From Streptosporangiaceae bacterium (GTDB lineage Bacteria; Actinomycetota; Actinomycetes; Streptosporangiales; Streptosporangiaceae), in the NCBI GenBank assembly GCA_030040475.1, contig JASHTQ010000669.1, forward strand, positions 1-6,322: a DNA stretch of 6,322 nt, given 5' to 3'. The position numbers were made by a program, and so were the translations under genes. Positions within the stretch are counted from its first letter, which is position 1. Each line of letters starts with the position of its first letter. Positions 1-6,322 of this stretch are shown piece after piece. Under the pieces are notes generated by a model that had not been told where the DNA came from, searched no databases, and was given only the letters and a program-made list of their open reading frames with translations.

Positions 1-1907
<1,907 letters not shown>

Positions 1908-1911
1908 CGCG

Positions 1912-2367
1912 ATGTCGGCCGATTCGCTGTACCAGGAGATCATCCTTGATCACTACCGCAACCCCCACCACAAGGGGCTGCGGGAGCCCTTCGATGCCGA
2001 GGTGCACCACGTCAACCCGGTCTGCGGGGACGAGGTGACGCTGCGGGTCACGCTCAAGGATGTCGACGGCGAGCCCGTGGTGCAGGACCTGTCCTACGAC
2101 GCGCTCGGCTGCTCGATCAGCCAGGCCAGCGCGTCGGTGATGAGCGACCTCGTCATCGGCAAGGCGGTGTCCGAGGCGATGACGATCAGCCGAGCGTTCC
2201 TCGAGCTCATGCAGTCCAAGGGCGGGGCAGCGCCGGACGAGGACGTGCTGGAAGACGCGGTGGCGTTCGCCGGCGTGTCCAAGTACCCGGCCAGGATCAA
2301 GTGCGCGCTGCTCGGCTGGATGGCGTGGAAGGACGCGACGGCCCAGGCACTGGAGGCGGAACGATGA
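1912..2367 (+). CDS. sufU: SufU, zinc-dependent sulfurtransferase partner of SufS
   Basis: SufU-type protein of 151 aa with the IscU-like fold. In Gram-positive bacteria it binds zinc and accepts persulfide sulfur from SufS rather than acting as the scaffold. The ligand set is visible: Cys38 and Asp40 in NPVCGDE, Cys67 in GCSISQAS and Cys131 in RIKCALL. The 64-residue distance between the second and third Cys fits the SufU insertion that distinguishes it from IscU, as does the lack of the IscU LPPVK scaffold motif. The ATG at 1912 is chosen because GGGAGG (1899-1904) lies at SD distance, the protein opens with the family-typical LYQEIILDHYRNP, and it follows the sufS stop by 4 bases. The open frame extends upstream to 1789, but only inside sufS. 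It overlaps sufT by ATGA. Confidence 0.95.
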   Translation: MSADSLYQEIILDHYRNPHHKGLREPFDAEVHHVNPVCGDEVTLRVTLKDVDGEPVVQDLSYDALGCSISQASASVMSDLVIGKAVSEAMTISRAFLELMQSKGGAAPDEDVLEDAVAFAGVSKYPARIKCALLGWMAWKDATAQALEAER

Positions 2368-2714
2368 CGGAGAACGTGACGGACGAGGCGCCCGTTCCTG
2401 AGCTCACCCCCGAGCAGGAGGACGTGCTCGAGGCGCTGCGCGACGTGGTGGACCCCGAACTCGGGATCAACGTCGTGGACCTCGGCCTTGTCTACGGCGT
2501 CGACGTCGACACCGACCGGGTGGCGACCATCGACATGACGCTGACGAGCGCGGCATGCCCGCTCACCGACGTGATCGAGGACCAGGCGAGGGACGCGCTG
2601 GACGGCGTCGTCTCCGACTTCCGGATCAACTGGGTGTGGATGCCGCCGTGGGGCCCGGAGAACATCACAGAAGACGGGCGCGAGCAGCTGCGTGCCCTCG
2701 GCTTCAATATCTGA
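2364..2714 (+). CDS. sufT: SufT, DUF59/MIP18-type Fe-S maturation factor
   Basis: A 116-aa protein of the DUF59 (MIP18/PaaD-like) family, usually the last gene of actinobacterial suf operons and implicated in maturing Fe-S proteins. Motifs seen: DPELGINVVDLGLVY (30-44) with the conserved DPE; TSAACPLTD with conserved Cys65; and the C-terminal PPWGPENITEDGR block followed by LGFNI. An N-terminal acidic tail of about 15 residues precedes the domain. The ATG at 2364 overlaps the sufU stop and has a GGAGG-like SD inside the end of sufU (2353-2360). The exact biochemical role of SufT is less settled than that of SufS/SufU. The last codons and stop form the first copy of an 18-bp tandem repeat. Confidence 0.92.
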   Translation: MTENVTDEAPVPELTPEQEDVLEALRDVVDPELGINVVDLGLVYGVDVDTDRVATIDMTLTSAACPLTDVIEDQARDALDGVVSDFRINWVWMPPWGPENITEDGREQLRALGFNI

Positions 2715-2753
2715 GCCGGCTTCAATATCTGAGCCGGCGTCAGTATCCGAGGT
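2700..2753. repeat. 18-bp tandem repeat, two perfect copies plus a degenerate third
   Basis: Copies at 2700-2717 and 2718-2735 are identical (GGCTTCAATATCTGAGCC). A third at 2736-2753 matches 13 of 18 positions. Copy 1 encodes the last residues and stop of SufT (GFNI-stop), and copy 2 lies after the stop. Read in reverse, copy 3 encodes the last residues and stop of the convergent gene (DLGY-stop). Replication slippage is the simplest origin for copy 2. Whether copy 3 is a decayed copy or chance similarity is unclear. Confidence 0.9.
2712..2742. terminator. Candidate bidirectional terminator hairpin between convergent genes
   Basis: The palindromic hexamer GCCGGC occurs at 2715-2720 and 2733-2738, so the two copies can pair as a 6-bp GC stem around a 12-base loop. 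The stem extends by TGA (2712-2714, sufT stop) pairing with TCA (2740-2742, stop of the - strand gene) across a one-base bulge at 2739. There is no T-run on either side, which is common for actinobacterial hairpin terminators. The position exactly between two facing stop codons favours a shared terminator, but the stem is short. Confidence 0.4.
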
Positions 2754-3132
2754 CGGCCAGGTAGAACGGGTCCGCGTGGGCGGCGATCCAGTCGTCCACC
2801 TGATCGGGCTCGCCCTCGCCTGAGAACGTCACGTCGATCGGGAATCCCTGCTTGTGCGGCACGACATCCTCGCCGGCCCCGTGCCAGTCGGTCAGCCGTC
2901 TCGCGGAGACGAACGCGGGCACGAACTCGGCCCCCAGGTAGGTAACCGTCGGCAGCACCACCGCCGAGCCGTCCGTGACGGGTCCTTCGTCGTCCGGCAG
3001 CGGCAGCCACGGCAGCGCGCGGCTAAGCTCGTCTAGCAGGTCGCCGATCCTGTCCGGATCCCGCGCGGCCTCGGCCAGGGCGCGCTCGATCGTAGCCGCG
3101 GGCACCGGCGCGGGCCTGGTCGCGGGGTTCAT
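2740..3132 (-). CDS. SseB N-terminal-domain-like protein, short
   Basis: A 130-aa protein on the strand opposite to suf. Residues about 15-85 resemble the SseB N-terminal domain common in actinobacteria: an amphipathic stretch (IERALAEAARDPDRI), a hydrophobic LPWLPLP strand, then PTVTYLGAEFVPAFVSARRL, the most recognisable part. The function of this domain is poorly known; the name comes from an enhanced-serine-sensitivity phenotype, and some relatives are secretion-linked. No signal peptide or membrane helix is seen, so it is probably cytosolic. Actinobacterial SseB proteins are often about twice as long, so this is a short form ending in an acidic, aromatic tail (DPFYLADLGY). The ATG at 3132 has CGAGGA (complement of 3141-3146) at about 8 bases. 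It converges on sufT and diverges from the acVLRF1 gene. It could also be listed as a hypothetical protein. Confidence 0.65.
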   Translation of the reverse strand: MNPATRPAPVPAATIERALAEAARDPDRIGDLLDELSRALPWLPLPDDEGPVTDGSAVVLPTVTYLGAEFVPAFVSARRLTDWHGAGEDVVPHKQGFPIDVTFSGEGEPDQVDDWIAAHADPFYLADLGY

Positions 3133-3192
3133 GTCAGGGTTCCTCGCCTCGGGGACCTAGTACGGATAGTAATCACCATAAGGCAGCGCGTA
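3133..3192. promoter_or_regulatory. Divergent intergenic region with weak promoter signals
   Basis: This 60-bp gap separates the - strand SseB-like gene from the + strand acVLRF1 gene, so it should hold promoters for both. It is locally AT-richer around 3160-3182. On the - strand, TACTAT (complement of 3166-3171) is a fair -10 box placed about 20 bases before the SD, but no convincing -35 lies at 17 bases. For the + strand I see only weak TAGTAA/CATAAG-like hexamers. AAGG (3180-3183) is a poor SD for the GTG at 3193. Confidence 0.3.
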
Positions 3193-3906
3193 GTGAAGAA
3201 TCCGGCCGCCGGCGGCGGACGCTGGGTAGAAGTTCCGCCAGGCCGCGTGATCACCTGGATCACGGACTTCGCCCGCCGTCATGGCGGCCCTCTCGACGTC
3301 TCGCGCGCTCCCGACGGCACCACCGTGACCTTCACCGCGACGGACGGCGCCACGGCCGAATGTCATCCGCCGTTCCCCCCGTTGCCGGCGCCGCCCAACC
3401 CTGGCCCGGACCCGGCGGCAGCCGCGGCCGTCGCGCTGGCCGCGCATGCCCGAGCGGATCGCACCGTGGGCGTGCTGCTCGTCCGCCTCGGCGGCTACGC
3501 GGTCGGCGTCTTCTCCGGCTCCCCGCCGCGGCTGGTGAGCTCGAAGGTCGGCAGCAGGCCGGTGCACGGCCGCAGCGCGGCGGGCGGCTGGTCTCAGCAC
3601 CGTTTCGCCAGGCGCAGGGAGAACCAGTCCACGACGGCGCTGCGCGCGGCCGCCGACGCGGCCACCGCGATCTTCGCCGCCGCCGGCCGGCTGGACGCGC
3701 TGGTGCTGGGCGGGGACCGGCGCGCGATGGCGGGCCTGCCGATGGACACCTCCGCGGCAGTGGAACGTTTCCTCACCGTCCCCGACCCCCGGCTCGCCGT
3801 ACTGAGGGACACCCCGCGTGCCTTCCTCGCAATTCGCATCCGCCTGACCGAGCCGGCACCCGATCGAGGCGGTACACTGGATGGCGTGCTGCTGACGGAG
3901 GATTAG
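3193..3906 (+). CDS. acVLRF1-family (Vms1-like) peptidyl-tRNA hydrolase
   Basis: A 237-aa protein matching the actinobacterial Vms1-like release factor 1 family, relatives of the eRF1 catalytic domain and eukaryotic Vms1/ANKZF1, which release nascent chains from peptidyl-tRNA on stalled ribosomes. The N-terminus AAGGGRWVEVPPGRV (5-19) is the family's opening motif. The centre has a hydrophobic core strand (TVGVLLVRLGGYAVGVFSG). The diagnostic loop is GGWSQHRFARRREN, with Gln135 at the place of the catalytic Gln of eRF1's GGQ. The C-terminal part ends with the typical VPDPRLAVLRDTP block. The GTG at 3193 is chosen because the family motif starts four residues later and no ATG lies upstream in frame; the SD is weak. 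It is followed by an ABC-F ATPase gene on the same strand, another ribosome-acting protein. The family call is firm; activity is inferred from the motif. Confidence 0.88.
   Translation: MKNPAAGGGRWVEVPPGRVITWITDFARRHGGPLDVSRAPDGTTVTFTATDGATAECHPPFPPLPAPPNPGPDPAAAAAVALAAHARADRTVGVLLVRLGGYAVGVFSGSPPRLVSSKVGSRPVHGRSAAGGWSQHRFARRRENQSTTALRAAADAATAIFAAAGRLDALVLGGDRRAMAGLPMDTSAAVERFLTVPDPRLAVLRDTPRAFLAIRIRLTEPAPDRGGTLDGVLLTED
3873..3878 (+). promoter_or_regulatory. Possible -10 box for the ABC-F gene
   Basis: TACACT (TAnnnT pattern) lies near the end of the acVLRF1 gene, about 130 bp before the ABC-F start. No good -35 sits at 16-18 bp; the nearest CTGACC is 23 bp upstream. If used, it would give a leader RNA covering the repeat and pairing elements at 3918-4001. 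Weak evidence. Confidence 0.2.
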
Positions 3907-3917
3907 GGACCCTTCCA

Positions 3918-4010
3918 GGGGAGAAGTGTGTCCATTTCCGGTCCATTCTGATCAGGACGGCCTCCCCGAACCCTCGGTCCATTTCCGTCCGTTCTCGGGA
4001 GCAGCAAATC
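3918..4010 (+). promoter_or_regulatory. Structured leader of the ABC-F gene with a possible 7-codon leader ORF
   Basis: GGGGAG (3918-3923) is followed four bases later by GTG at 3928, opening a 7-codon frame (MSISGPF) that stops with TGA at 3949-3951. CTCCCC at 3962-3967 is complementary to that SD and, over five bases, also to GGGAG at 3997-4001, the SD of the ABC-F ATG at 4011. The two pairings exclude each other. This arrangement resembles the translational attenuators known upstream of some ABC-F and other ribosome-protection genes. The pairs are short and no folding was computed, so the regulatory reading is inference. Confidence 0.3.
3930..3995 (+). repeat. Direct repeat pair upstream of the ABC-F gene
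   Basis: GTCCATTTCCGGTCCATTCT (3930-3949) recurs at 3977-3995 with one base missing and one A-to-G change. The copies start 47 bp apart, and the second ends just before the SD of the ABC-F gene. Each copy contains an internal GTCC repeat. This may be a duplication of a leader segment or a protein-binding site; nothing in the sequence decides between them. Confidence 0.75.
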
Positions 4011-5596
4011 ATGATCGTGGCAAGCGAAATCGAACTGCGGGCTGGCGCGCGCCTGCTGCTCGAGGGCGCGTCATTCCAGGTGGCCGCGGGGGACAGGATC
4101 GGCCTGGTCGGCAGGAACGGCGCGGGCAAGACGACGCTGGCAAAGGTGCTCTCGGGAGAGGCACAGCCGGCCGCCGGCTCGGTTCGGCGCTCGGGCACCG
4201 TCGGCTACCTGCCGCAGGACCCGCGTACCGGGGACCTGGACGTGCTGGCGATCGACCGGGTGCTGTCCGCCCGCGGGCTCGACACGCTGCGCGCCGACCT
4301 GCGCGCGGCGGAGGCGGAGATGGCCACCGGCGACGCGGCGGCGATCCGCAGGTACGGCAGGCTCGAGGAGCGGCTCGCGGTGCTCGGCGGGTACGCGGCC
4401 GAATCGCAGGCCGCCTCGATCACCGCCAGCCTTGGCCTGCCCGACCGGGTGCTGCATCAGCCGCTGCACACCCTGTCAGGCGGCCAGCGGCGCCGGGTCG
4501 AGCTGGCCCGGATCCTGTTCGGCAGCTCGGAGACGATGCTGCTCGACGAGCCGACCAACCACCTGGACGCGGACTCGGTGGCCTGGCTCCGTGACCACCT
4601 CAAGGGCTACCGCGGCGGCCTCGTGGTGATCAGCCACGACGTGGGCCTGCTCGCCGACGTGGTGAACAAGGTGTTCTACCTCGACGCCCAGCGGGTCTGC
4701 CTGGACATCTACAACCTCGGCTGGCACGCCTACCTGCAGCAGCGAGAGACCGACGAGCGGCGCCGCAGGCGGGAGCGGGCGAACGCGGGCCGCCAGGCCA
4801 GTGCCCTGATGGCGCAGGCCGACAAGATGCGGGCCAAGGCGACCAAGGCCCAGGCGGCGAAGAACATGCAGCGCAGGGCCGAGCGGATGCTGGCTGCGGT
4901 GGAGCCGGAGCGCAGATCGGAGCGGGTGGCCAAGCTGCGCTTCCCGGTCCCCGCGCCGTGCGGCCGCACCCCCCTTTCCGCGGCCGGCCTGTCGAAGTCG
5001 TACGGGTCCGAAGAGGTTTTTTCCAGCGTGGACATTGCCGTCGATGCAGGCAGCCGGGTGGTAGTGCTCGGGCTCAACGGAGCGGGAAAGACTACCCTGC
5101 TCCGGCTACTTGCCGGGCTCGAAACTCCGGATACAGGAAAGTCACGCCCGGACACGGCCTCAGCCTCGGATATTACGCCCAAGAGCATGAGACGCTGGAA
5201 ACGCAGCGAACGGTCCTAGAGCACATGCGCACCGCCGCGCCGAACCTTACCGAATCGGAGCAGCGCAAGGTACTCGGGTCATTCCTGTTCTCCGGCGATG
5301 ACGTGGAAAAACCGGCAGGCGTGCTTTCCGGCGGCGAGAAGACACGGCTCGCGCTGGCCGTTCTTGTCGTGTCCGGCGCTAACGTGCTGCTGCTCGACGA
5401 GCCGACGAACAACCTGGATCCTGCCAGCAGGGAAGAGGTTCTCGGCGCGCTGAGGAGCTTCCGCGGCGCGATAGTCCTTGTGACACATGATGAAGGTGCG
5501 GTTGAAGCGCTTTCACCGGAACGCGTTATCGTACTGCCCGATGGCATCGAAGACGCATGGAGCGAAGATTTCGCGGACCTAGTCGCTCTAGCGTAA
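4011..5596 (+). pseudogene. ABC-F family ATPase, interrupted by a one-base frameshift near 5141
   Basis: Soluble twin-ATPase protein of the ABC-F family, which act at the ribosomal E site. There are no membrane segments. Domain 1: Walker A GRNGAGKTT (34-42), LSGGQ (155-159), LLDEPTNHLD with Glu180, His209. Then comes an Arg/Lys-rich coiled linker, about 240-320. Domain 2: Walker A GLNGAGKTT (354-362). After GGA-AAG (5136-5141) the frame runs into a stop at 5219, giving a 402-aa product. The frame one base back continues exactly as the family does: VTPGHGLSLGYYAQEHETL, LSGGE (5324-5338), VLLLDEPTNNLD (5384-5419), His at 5486, stop TAA at 5594. Restoring one base gives about 528 aa, the usual length for this actinobacterial group. 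The ATG at 4011 has GGGAG nine bases upstream. The open frame before 4011 lies inside the preceding gene. The lesion may be a sequencing error, since every motif survives. From about 5010 on, GC content falls. Confidence 0.9.
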
Positions 5597-5660
5597 GGCC
5601 AGCTACCGTTGCCTAAGTCCGTCCTTGCCCGGACCGATGGCAACGGTTTCGCTATGGCCG
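5597..5660 (+). terminator. Nested hairpin after the ABC-F gene, likely terminator
   Basis: Starting eight bases after the stop codon, ACCGTTGCC (5605-5613) pairs perfectly with GGCAACGGT (5639-5647). Inside it GTCCG (5617-5621) pairs with CGGAC (5630-5634) around an 8-base loop, and outside it GGCC-AGC and GCTAT-GGCC can extend the stem with bulges. There is no T-run, only an A-rich stretch at 5664-5671. Position and stability suggest an intrinsic terminator of the actinobacterial no-U-tail kind. Confidence 0.6.
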
Positions 5661-5775
5661 GGTAAAAATAACAGATCAGTTGACGCCATCCGGGTGGTCA
5701 ATCCAGCGGCCATGCCTGATCATTGCGATGGAGGATCTGTAACGCACTCAGACACCAAGCCGATGGGAGGTACAT
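5648..5775 (+). promoter_or_regulatory. Upstream region of the HTH gene with three GATC sites
   Basis: This gap is AT-richer than most of the window and should carry the promoter of the HTH gene, but I see no clean -35/-10 pair; TTGACG (5680-5685) has no matching -10 at 17 bp. GATC occurs at 5674, 5718 and 5735. The one at 5718 reads GATCAT, fitting the GATC(A/T)T consensus I recall for the Gbn nucleoid protein, whose likely homologue is encoded next. Autoregulation is a guess. Confidence 0.3.
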
Positions 5776-5994
5776 GTGGCCGAGACCCTAAAAAAGGGAA
5801 CGCGGGTGACGGGCGTAGATCGCAGCAAGCTGGCGACGCTCCTCGGCAAGAGGTACGACTCCGGCGAGAGCATCCGCACCCTGGCGGCCTCGACGGGACG
5901 GTCGTACGGCTTCGTCCACCGGATCCTGACAGAAACCGGCGTGACGTTGCGCGGCCGCGGCGGCGCAACCCGCAGTAGCAAGGTACAGCGCTGA
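5776..5994 (+). CDS. gbn: Small HTH DNA-binding protein, Gbn-like (GATC-binding nucleoid-associated protein)
   Basis: A 72-aa basic protein with a single helix-turn-helix. The N-terminal arm (MAETLKKGTRVTG) is followed by a helix ending in KRYDSG, the HTH SIRTLAASTGRSYGFVHRILTE (32-53), then GVTLRGRGGATR (55-66), whose RGR could enter the minor groove as in Lsr2. This pattern is highly conserved among small actinobacterial proteins that I believe include Streptomyces coelicolor SCO1839 (Gbn), a nucleoid-associated protein binding GATC(A/T)T sites. The assignment is from memory of the family, not a search. The GTG at 5776 has GGGAGG (5765-5770) at good distance, and the protein opens with the family-typical MAETLKKG. 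An overlapping ATG at 5774 is in another frame. As I recall, an ABC-F gene upstream is a usual neighbour in actinobacteria. Confidence 0.78.
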   Translation: MAETLKKGTRVTGVDRSKLATLLGKRYDSGESIRTLAASTGRSYGFVHRILTETGVTLRGRGGATRSSKVQR

Positions 5995-6020
5995 CTTTCC
6001 TGCTGTCGCTGCGGCGAGGC

Positions 6021-6073
6021 CCCAGGTGGCGCCGGCCCGGCCAGGCCGGGACCCCGCCCGGATTGCCCCTGGG
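6021..6073 (+). terminator. GC-rich terminator-like hairpin after the HTH gene
   Basis: CCCGGCC (6036-6042) and GGCCGGG (6044-6050) form a perfect 7-bp inverted repeat with one base between them. CCCAGG (6021-6026) and CCTGGG (6068-6073) can close an outer stem. It starts 27 bases after the HTH stop and lies between convergent genes, so it could stop transcription in both directions. No T-run follows. Confidence 0.55.
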
Positions 6074-6095
6074 AGTTCGCTGCTAGCTGATCGCA

Positions 6096-6114
6096 TTCCC
6101 GACCGGTAAGGGAA
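6096..6114. repeat. Short inverted repeat downstream of the transposase
   Basis: TTCCC (6096-6100) and GGGAA (6110-6114) flank nine bases. It lies 13 bases beyond the transposase stop, in a stretch less GC-rich than the hairpin just before it. It may belong to the terminal region of the insertion sequence or end the transposase transcript. The arms are too short to be sure. Confidence 0.3.
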
Positions 6115-6126
6115 CGAAATCTGCCG

Positions 6127-6322
6127 CTAGTATGCCGCGCCGGAAATTCGTGCTAGATACTTGGCCAGTGAGTCGAGGATCTCGTCGGCGGTTTTCTTCC
6201 ACCGGAAGGGCCGCGGGTTGGCGTTCCAGTTCTCGATCCAGGCGCGGATATCGGCTTCGAGGGCCTGCACGCTCTTGTGCACGCCACGGCGGATCTTCTG
6301 GGCGGTCAGGTAGCCGAACCAC
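6127..6322 (-). CDS. IS630-family transposase, C-terminal part (cut by window edge)
   Basis: Read on the - strand from the right edge, the frame encodes 64 residues beginning WFGYLTAQKIRRGVHKSV, continuing through ADIRAWIENWNANPRPFRW and KTADEILDSLAKYLARI, and ending at TAG (6127-6129). This is the characteristic end of IS630-family DDE transposases of actinobacteria. The catalytic Glu of the DDE triad normally lies in a VERWF-type motif, so it should fall just outside the window. The rest of the gene lies to the right. No lesion is visible in the part shown, so the element may be intact. Codon use is slightly less GC-biased (TAT, CTA, GCA, CGA, ATT near the end) than in the suf genes, in line with transfer. 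Confidence 0.92.
   Translation of the reverse strand, partial: WFGYLTAQKIRRGVHKSVQALEADIRAWIENWNANPRPFRWKKTADEILDSLAKYLARISGAAY

Larger units (their letters stand above)
6074..6322 (-). mobile_element. End of an IS630-family insertion sequence entering from the right
   Basis: The transposase reading frame marks the element. Its outer end should lie between the GC-rich hairpin (ends 6073) and the transposase stop. IS630-family elements insert at TA and duplicate it; TA at 6084-6085 (GCTAGC) and 6107-6108 are candidates. The exact boundary cannot be fixed because the other terminal repeat is outside the window. Confidence 0.55.

Noticed and set aside
2492..3010. 172-codon - strand frame across the sufT end and the SseB-like gene
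   Set aside because: Arg/Gly-rich and overlaps two better frames. I checked it as a possible frameshifted continuation of the SseB-like protein and found no domain-like sequence.
3360..4010. Upstream extension of the ABC-F frame (open from 3360)
   Set aside because: The translation is Arg/Gly/Pro-rich and lies over the acVLRF1 gene in another frame. The family start and an SD fit ATG 4011.
3926..4594. 222-codon + strand frame starting in the leader
   Set aside because: Lies over the 5' half of the ABC-F gene in another frame, with no domain-like sequence.
5132..5145. Programmed -1 frameshifting in the ABC-F gene
   Set aside because: The site reads A-GGA-AAG. Lys tRNA could slip to AAA, but Gly tRNA on GGA cannot re-pair well with AGG. 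I see no strong downstream structure, and relatives of this family are not known to need it. A base deletion is simpler.
5625..5978. 117-codon + strand frame across the hairpin and HTH gene
   Set aside because: It starts inside the hairpin, has no SD or recognisable domain, and overlaps the well-supported HTH gene in another frame.
6083..6322. 79-codon - strand frame at the right edge
   Set aside because: An out-of-frame shadow of the IS630 transposase frame, which gives the recognisable protein ending at 6127.

Overview
The window is about 70% GC, with G/C-ended codons, tightly overlapping genes and several GTG starts. Together with a SUF operon ordered C-S-U-T, an acVLRF1 release factor and a small actinobacterial-type HTH protein, this points to a high-GC actinobacterium. 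I cannot place it more precisely from the sequence.

Positions 1-2714 hold the 3' part of an iron-sulfur cluster assembly operon on the + strand: sufC (5' end cut by the window), sufS, sufU and sufT. sufC/sufS and sufU/sufT overlap by ATGA, and sufS/sufU are 4 bases apart. SufS takes sulfur from cysteine and SufU accepts it. SufC is the ATPase of the SufBCD scaffold, whose sufB and sufD must lie upstream. SufT is a DUF59/MIP18-type maturation factor. The operon ends in an 18-bp tandem duplication that also forms a hairpin bounded by two facing stop codons.

Positions 2740-3132 (- strand) encode a short SseB-N-domain-like protein, convergent with suf. A 60-bp divergent gap separates it from 3193-3906 (+), an acVLRF1-family (Vms1-like) peptidyl-tRNA hydrolase with its GxxQ-type loop. 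After a roughly 100-bp leader with a direct repeat and a possible attenuator comes an ABC-F ATPase (4011-5596). All its motifs are present, but it is split by a one-base frameshift near 5141. Its last 600 bp are clearly less GC-rich than its first 1000 bp.

A nested hairpin follows the ABC-F gene. Then comes a 72-aa HTH protein resembling the actinobacterial GATC-binding nucleoid protein Gbn (5776-5994) and a GC-rich terminator-like hairpin. The right edge (6127-6322, - strand) is the C-terminal 64 residues of an IS630-family transposase, so a mobile element enters from the right.

The most interesting points are the acVLRF1/ABC-F pair, which suggests a ribosome-rescue neighbourhood, the mosaic and frameshifted state of the ABC-F gene, the structured leader ahead of it, and unusual active-site residues in SufS. 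I do not see a clearly new multi-gene system.
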